From the NCBI RefSeq assembly GCF_000828895.1, contig NZ_AP014568.1, positions 1,495,858 through 1,559,857 of the forward strand: a DNA stretch of 64,000 nucleotides, in the 5' to 3' direction. Numbering within the stretch: the first letter of the stretch is position 1; each line of letters opens with the position of its first letter. This document shows, piece by piece, positions 59,128 to 64,000 of the stretch. The position numbers and the translations under genes are program-made. The DNA comes from Serpentinimonas raichei (GTDB lineage Bacteria; Pseudomonadota; Gammaproteobacteria; Burkholderiales; Burkholderiaceae_C). The notes under the pieces were generated by a model. The model was not told the DNA's origin and searched no databases. It worked only from the letters and a program-made list of their open reading frames with translations.

Positions 59128-62118
59128 TTAGTAATACTGCCGGATGTAGCTGTAGGCCTTCTCGAACAGCTCTTCATCCGCATGCAGCTTGTATTTGAAG
59201 AGCGCCTTTCGTAGCGCCTTCTTCACCTCGCGCTCACCAGCCTGCGTGCCTTGCCATCCGGGAAAGCGCACCAGTCGCACAATCTCGTCGATGTCCGCGA
59301 CCACGCGTTCGACCATGATGGGCGTCTCAGAGGTCTTGACCTCGTTGAATAGCTCGGTGAGCGCCGCCTTGCCGCGATCCTCGTCCTCTTCGGGCGGGAC
59401 CTCCTTCTCGGCTTGCAGCGTCTCCTTGGCGATTTCCAGTAGCTGCTTCAGAAATTCGACGCTGTTGATCTGGCCAGACTCGAACCGGTCTTTCAGCGCA
59501 TCAAGCCGCTCCGACAGCTTCTTGAACTTGGGGTTGCCGCCATGCCCGCGCAGCCGGCGCTTGAGCTTGATCTCGATCTCCTTGGCCTTCTTCGGATCGG
59601 GGTTCGAGAGCACGGCCTCCAGCAGATCAGCGTCCAGCACCAAGGTGTCGAGGTCATCCCGCACGGCGTCCACATGCACGTTCTGGTGGATCAGCTCGAT
59701 GGTCTTGGCGCCCAGCGAGTGCCAGATCAGCTTGCCGTGGCCACTGGAGGGCTGCACCGACTGGTACACCTGCGACAGCCACTTGTAGTCCTTTTCGAAG
59801 GGGCCCAGAACAGTGTCTGGTGACAGTGCCTCCCAGATCTTGTTGAGCACGCTGTACTCGGCGGCAAAGTTGTCGCGCACCTCATTGTTGGGCAGGCACT
59901 GCTGCGCGGCGATCAGGCCCTCATAACCCTGCAGGGTGCGGTCGCAGCCAGCGAAGAAGGCCAGACATTTCTGCATCGCCTCAGGCAGTTTGTCCTTCAG
60001 CTCCTGGATGTTGCTGACCACCTGCTTGACGCTCTGGTCGTCGAACTCCAGTGCCGCCGCCACGTCGTCGAAGATGCCGAGGTAGTCCACGATCAAGCCG
60101 TGGGTCTTCTGCTCGGAGTAGGTGCGGTTAACCCGGCAGATGGCCTGCAGCAACGTGTGGTCCCGCAACGGCTTGTCCAGGTACATGGCCTGCAGGATGG
60201 GCGCATCGAAGCCCGTAAGCAGTTTGGCCGTGACGATAATCAGCTTCAGCGGATCGGCCGGGTCGCGGAAGCGATCCAGCAGTCGCTCCTCTTCGTCGCG
60301 GCTTCGGTCGTAAGACGCGTACTCTGGATGCTCCTTCTTGTCGGACGCCTGCACCGACATGACGATGTCCGTGGCCTCTGGTGGCAGCAGCTTGTCCAAC
60401 TCGGTCTTGAAGAGCAGGCAGGACTCCCGGTCGAAGGTGACGATCTGGCCCTTGAAGCCGTTGGGCTCCACCTTGGCCTGAAAGTGCTCGACGATGTCCT
60501 CGCAGACCTTGCGGATGCGCTCGGGCGTCTTGACCAGCACGGCCATCTTGGCGGCGGTCTTGGCGAGGTTGTCCTTGTCCAGATCCGACAGGCCGCCGGT
60601 CAGGTCTTTGTAGGCGGCATCCAGCGCAGTCTTGTCGATGTGCAGGTCGATCAGTCGGGGCTCGAAGTGCAGCTTCAGCGTGGCGCCGTCGCGGATCGAC
60701 TCCTCGAAGCCGTACCTGCTCATGTAGCCCTTCTCGTCTTCGTCGGCGCCGAAGGCGTAGAAGGTGTTGCGGTCGGCACGGTTGATCGGCGTGCCGGTCA
60801 GGCCGAACAGAAACGCATTGGGCAGGGCCTCGCGCATCTTGCGACCGAGGTCGCCTTCCTGCGTGCGGTGGGCCTCGTCCACCAACGCGATGATGTTGCT
60901 GCGGTCGTTGAGGCTGCCTGTGGCCTCGCCGAACTTGAAGATCGTGGTGATGATGATCTTGCGCACGTCCTGAGCCAGCAGTTGCTGCAGCTTCTCGCGG
61001 CTGTCCGCCTTTTCCAGATTGGGAATGTCCGCCCCGGTGAACGTACCCGTGATCTGGCTGTCGAGATCGATCCGGTCCACCACGATCAGTACGGTAGGGT
61101 TCTTCAACCCCGAGTGCATCCGCAGCTTCTGCGCGGCAAACACCATCAACAGTGACTTGCCAGAGCCCTGGAAGTGCCAGATCAGCCCTTTCCTGGGGTA
61201 ACCCGCCAGCACGCGCTCGACGATCTTGTTGGCCGCTTCAAACTGCTGGTAGCGGCAGATGATTTTGATGCGCTGCTTTTTCTTGTTGGTGGCGAATAGG
61301 GTGAAGCTGCCCAGGACATCCAGCACCACATGCGGCCGCAGCATGCTCTCGGCGGACAGCTTGAGCGACTTCAGCGGGTGGTGCTGACCATCCTCCCCAT
61401 TGCCATCCAGATGCCACGGCCCCCAATCCTTGACGGGCAGGCCGATGGAGCCGTAGTGGTAGGCCTTGCCCTCGGTGGCCACCGAGAACACGTTACACAC
61501 GAACAGCTCCGGCACGAACTTCTCATAGTCATCGTGCACCTGCACCGCAGCGTCGACCCAGCTGATGCACTTCTTGACCGGCGTCTTGGCCTCGATCAGT
61601 ACCAGCGGCAGGCCGTTCACCAACAGCACCAGATCGGCACGGCGCTCGGTGGGGCCAGCACGGTAGGTGTACTGTTGGGTGACGATGTACTGGTTCTGCG
61701 CCAGGTCATCCAAGTCGATCAACCGCACCGGCACATGCTCATTGTTGTGGCCGAAGGGCATCGAGCGCTCACCACGCATCCACGCGGTCATTTCCTCGTT
61801 GGCGCGGATCAGTCCATCCGATCGCACGGACAGCACGATGGCGCGCAGCTTGTAGAGCACCTCGTCGGCGCGGTCGGGCTGGGCGGCAATCTCGGGGTTC
61901 AGGCGGATCAGTGCATCGCGCAGCCAGGGTTCGACCAGCACTTCCTGGATCTGGCGCGGCACCTCAGACGGAGCAGCGTAGCGCCAGCCGATGCCTTTGG
62001 GGCTGGGACCGTAGCTGGCTTGAGGTTCCTGGGCGGTGTTGGCCGGGACAGCCTTGACTGGGCCAGCGAGCAGATCGCGGACGTAGGCTTCGACGGTGTT
62101 TGATTCGTTAAATGCCAT
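59128..62118 (-). CDS. hsdR: Type I restriction enzyme R subunit (HsdR)
   Basis: 996 residues. N-terminal nuclease domain with D-x-ExK as LPLVLIEAKTPV (about 170-180); SF2 helicase with Walker A FQGSGKSLLMV (about 317), DEAH box IALVDEAHRTQ, and FGLTGTPINRADRN. The C-terminal helical region binds the methylase core. HsdR cuts unmodified DNA after translocation. The ATG has GGGGGCGGA upstream, 11 bp inside the hsdS 3' end; the frame above it is not used. HsdM is not in the window. Confidence 0.95.
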   Translation of the reverse strand: MAFNESNTVEAYVRDLLAGPVKAVPANTAQEPQASYGPSPKGIGWRYAAPSEVPRQIQEVLVEPWLRDALIRLNPEIAAQPDRADEVLYKLRAIVLSVRSDGLIRANEEMTAWMRGERSMPFGHNNEHVPVRLIDLDDLAQNQYIVTQQYTYRAGPTERRADLVLLVNGLPLVLIEAKTPVKKCISWVDAAVQVHDDYEKFVPELFVCNVFSVATEGKAYHYGSIGLPVKDWGPWHLDGNGEDGQHHPLKSLKLSAESMLRPHVVLDVLGSFTLFATNKKKQRIKIICRYQQFEAANKIVERVLAGYPRKGLIWHFQGSGKSLLMVFAAQKLRMHSGLKNPTVLIVVDRIDLDSQITGTFTGADIPNLEKADSREKLQQLLAQDVRKIIITTIFKFGEATGSLNDRSNIIALVDEAHRTQEGDLGRKMREALPNAFLFGLTGTPINRADRNTFYAFGADEDEKGYMSRYGFEESIRDGATLKLHFEPRLIDLHIDKTALDAAYKDLTGGLSDLDKDNLAKTAAKMAVLVKTPERIRKVCEDIVEHFQAKVEPNGFKGQIVTFDRESCLLFKTELDKLLPPEATDIVMSVQASDKKEHPEYASYDRSRDEEERLLDRFRDPADPLKLIIVTAKLLTGFDAPILQAMYLDKPLRDHTLLQAICRVNRTYSEQKTHGLIVDYLGIFDDVAAALEFDDQSVKQVVSNIQELKDKLPEAMQKCLAFFAGCDRTLQGYEGLIAAQQCLPNNEVRDNFAAEYSVLNKIWEALSPDTVLGPFEKDYKWLSQVYQSVQPSSGHGKLIWHSLGAKTIELIHQNVHVDAVRDDLDTLVLDADLLEAVLSNPDPKKAKEIEIKLKRRLRGHGGNPKFKKLSERLDALKDRFESGQINSVEFLKQLLEIAKETLQAEKEVPPEEDEDRGKAALTELFNEVKTSETPIMVERVVADIDEIVRLVRFPGWQGTQAGEREVKKALRKALFKYKLHADEELFEKAYSYIRQYY

Positions 62119-63301
62119 TTCCGCCCCCATTCTCAATCGACCTAAGCGCATGCAGTTTCAGGTTCTGTGCAGCCGTCTTGCGAGTAGAAATGTTCTTTCG
62201 AGCTGATCGAATTGCTCTCATCTCTGCCAGCAGATCATCCTGTTCTTCTACTTCCGGCACTTTGAGTGCGTGTTGGCGAATGTCAGCACCGTTTATTTTC
62301 CAGATTCCGTTTGTGGATTTGGCGCGCGAGATCAGACGGTTATGAGTGCTCTGGCTGTTCCACTGCAATACCGCAAACTCCGGCCTGATGATCTTCTCGT
62401 CAAACTTGAGTCGAATCAGCAGATCTGGATAGAAACACCCCTTTGGCACGACATCGACAAGGCCGCATCTGCCGGTGAGTAGCTTGTTGCCATTTCCACG
62501 AACAACAAGTACGTCGTTTGCCTTCAGTTCAAACGCAGCAGCTTCAGCATCGGATATCTCGGCGTACTTTGTATTGCCTTCGGCAACAATACGTCCATCC
62601 CGCACGGCGCCGATGCTGAGGGTTGGATATCCACGTTCGTCAGCATTTGCTTTCGGGGATAGACCGTTCTTTGGTCCGAGTGGAACGAGTTTGTCGACCG
62701 TGATGACACGATCAGCCGGTACTGAAGCAAGCGCGTCTTCAATTCGTGAGTTTTCTAGTGCTGTTGTCGCTAGGTCAGCTTCCGAAAGCGAAGCCAAGCA
62801 GCCTTCAATGGAGGTGAGAAGTTTGACGAGCCGATGCTGCTCATCCATCGGCGGGAGCATGAACTCAAAGTCCGCCAAACTCGTCCAGTTCGTGCGGGGG
62901 CTCAAGGAGCCCGCCGACGTACCCACAGCGTGCTCGAAGAAAGCATCGGTCTGGCAAATGAAGGGCAGTAACTCCGGCAGTAAGACCTGCGCATCCTTGG
63001 TCTCCAGCACGTAGATGTCGCCGGAACACACTCCAGAGAAATCTGCCACAGCCACCTTGCGCTGGTAAGCGCGTCGCTTGCCGAACAGCACCTGCCCAGG
63101 TTGAAACACGCTGGTGAAGGTTACGCCGTCAGCGACGTTGCCCCAACTGCGGATGCGCAAATCACCGGGTTCGAGGTGTTCCAGACCGACGTAGCGTTCA
63201 ATGCCATCGGCCAACGGATCTTGGCTGCGGGCTTTCGAGAGGCGCACCACGTCGCCGAATTTCACCCAACGCCAGCCAGGTTTCAGAGATTCACTCTTCA
63301 T
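62108..63301 (-). CDS. hsdS: Type I restriction enzyme S subunit (HsdS)
   Basis: 397 residues with two target-recognition domains: the first about 1-160 (GWRWVKFGDVVRLSKARSQD to FEFMLPPMDEQHRLVKLL), then a helical spacer, the second about 200-370, ending in LKVPEVEEQDDLLAEMRAIR. HsdS sets the sequence specificity. The gene is clearly less GC-rich than its neighbours, as is usual for shuffled specificity subunits. It overlaps the upstream helicase gene by 11 bp and hsdR by 11 bp. Confidence 0.93.
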   Translation of the reverse strand: MKSESLKPGWRWVKFGDVVRLSKARSQDPLADGIERYVGLEHLEPGDLRIRSWGNVADGVTFTSVFQPGQVLFGKRRAYQRKVAVADFSGVCSGDIYVLETKDAQVLLPELLPFICQTDAFFEHAVGTSAGSLSPRTNWTSLADFEFMLPPMDEQHRLVKLLTSIEGCLASLSEADLATTALENSRIEDALASVPADRVITVDKLVPLGPKNGLSPKANADERGYPTLSIGAVRDGRIVAEGNTKYAEISDAEAAAFELKANDVLVVRGNGNKLLTGRCGLVDVVPKGCFYPDLLIRLKFDEKIIRPEFAVLQWNSQSTHNRLISRAKSTNGIWKINGADIRQHALKVPEVEEQDDLLAEMRAIRSARKNISTRKTAAQNLKLHALRSIENGGGNGI

Positions 63302-64000
63302 TTTCTTTGCTCACAAACGGCATGACGTAACCAAAGAACTCCTGGTGTGGAGTCCGTTTTTCCTGCCAGCGATATGGATTGGAAGGCGGGGTTTCCCGGT
63401 GCTTGCTCATGGTGACAACCAGCCGCCGCTTCGCACGCGAAACACCTACGAAGAAACCGCAGCGTTCTTCGTCGGGCTTGCCCCAAAACGTCTGATTCTC
63501 AACTCCTAGAATGATGACCGAGTCGAACTCCAGGCCCTTGCTTTTGTGGATGGTCAGGATGCGCACCGCTTTGTCATCCGCAAAGCGTTCAAGCGCCTTA
63601 GGCAACTCGGGCTCAATTTTGAGCAGCTCTTCGATACGTGCTTTGGTGTCGCGCACCACCTCTTTCAGCCGATCTGGCGATTCGTAGTCAGGCGAGAGCG
63701 CTACCAAGGTTTCGCGGGGGATCTTGTTCAAAAATCCTCGCGCCGACTCCCACCAACCTGAGTAGGGCTCATCAATCAACTCCAGAAGTGAGGCGCTCTT
63801 GCGCTGTGCTTTGATCAGGCGATCAAAGTCCCGGCGGGTGTTGGCTTGGATTTCGTCATCGGCAAAAGGCACCAGCAAGTTCATCAGCCGCACCCATGCC
63901 TTGGGCTCACGCTTACCGTAAATGCAAGACAGATAATCGACCACCAAGCGCGCTGCGGGCTCGGTGGTGATGTCCTGCAATTGTTGTTCGTTGCGGTAGG
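63291..64000 (-). CDS. UvrD/Rep-like superfamily 1 helicase, C-terminal part (possible GajB)
   Basis: The frame is open to the window edge (236 codons plus) and ends at 63291. It contains the UvrD C-terminal motifs IHKSKGLEFDSVIILGVE and FFVGVSRAKRRLVVTMS, corresponding to motifs V and VI of SF1 helicases. The N-terminal half with Walker A is outside. Its overlap with hsdS makes it part of the restriction operon. UvrD-like proteins within type I loci are often GajB of the Gabija defence system, which needs a GajA nuclease upstream; that gene is not visible here, so the identity is inference. Confidence 0.8.
   Translation of the reverse strand, partial: YRNEQQLQDITTEPAARLVVDYLSCIYGKREPKAWVRLMNLLVPFADDEIQANTRRDFDRLIKAQRKSASLLELIDEPYSGWWESARGFLNKIPRETLVALSPDYESPDRLKEVVRDTKARIEELLKIEPELPKALERFADDKAVRILTIHKSKGLEFDSVIILGVENQTFWGKPDEERCGFFVGVSRAKRRLVVTMSKHRETPPSNPYRWQEKRTPHQEFFGYVMPFVSKENEE

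Noticed and set aside
51720..64000. Duplicated 3' end of tmRNA as attR site
   Set aside because: No second copy of the TTCGATTCCGCCCAGCTCC end was recognised in the remaining 12 kb, so an att pair cannot be claimed.

Overview
The window is GC-rich, densely coding DNA from a betaproteobacterium, most likely Burkholderiales of the Comamonadaceae type. Pointers are the fused aroA-cmk gene, the order gyrA-serC-pheA-tyrA-aroA/cmk-rpsA-ihfB-lapA-lapB, a surE-pcm-nlpD-rlmD block, a merR gene next to tRNA-Pro, and a tmRNA whose tag reads ANDERFALAA. The species was not identified.

Region by region: (1) 1-6280 is the minus-strand interference part of a type I-C CRISPR-Cas system (cas3-cas5c-cas8c-cas7), followed directly by a hicB-hicA toxin-antitoxin pair cut by the left edge. 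No CRISPR array and no cas4/cas1/cas2 lie in the window. (2) 6391-7444 holds tRNA-Pro(GGG) with its terminator, a MerR regulator, and a bfd-like ferredoxin behind a Fur box. (3) 7471-15863 is a complete nickel import locus: NikR, an outer-membrane TonB receptor, a DUF4198 periplasmic protein and a Nik/Opp-type ABC importer, with every ORF from the receptor on overlapping the next. A NikR-like palindrome lies between nikR and the receptor gene. (4) 15882-28695 mixes single genes (GlcG/HbpS-like, BI-1/YccA), a 174-bp hairpin MITE, the rlmD-nlpD-pcm-surE block, a quinone oxidoreductase, an FNR-box di-heme peroxidase, a Crp/Fnr regulator with three tiny envelope proteins, ETF-QO and a small acidic protein. 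(5) 28771-33422 is the glycine cleavage operon gcvT-gcvH-gcvP.

(6) 33446-48735 is a long minus-strand run: gyrA, serine and aromatic amino acid synthesis (serC, pheA, tyrA, aroA-cmk), rpsA, ihfB, lapA, lapB, and a two-gene unit of unknown role (FAD dehydrogenase plus acetolactate-synthase-like ThDP enzyme). (7) 49064-51756 has an OmpA-family protein, ubiG, gph and tmRNA. (8) From just past tmRNA to the right edge is a less GC-rich accessory island on the minus strand: a Sel1-like protein of unknown function, a serine-recombinase module (HTH protein, recombinase, DUF2924), a broken small gene, McrBC, and type I restriction genes hsdR and hsdS preceded by a UvrD-like helicase that runs off the window. 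hsdM is not present and is expected beyond the right edge.

The two ends are therefore defence regions and the centre is core metabolism. The items most worth a second look are the helicase-hsdS-hsdR-mcrB-mcrC defence run, the hairpin MITE, the NikR/TonB nickel operon with its oddly spaced operator, the HicBA pair attached to the cas genes, and the ThDP/FAD gene pair.
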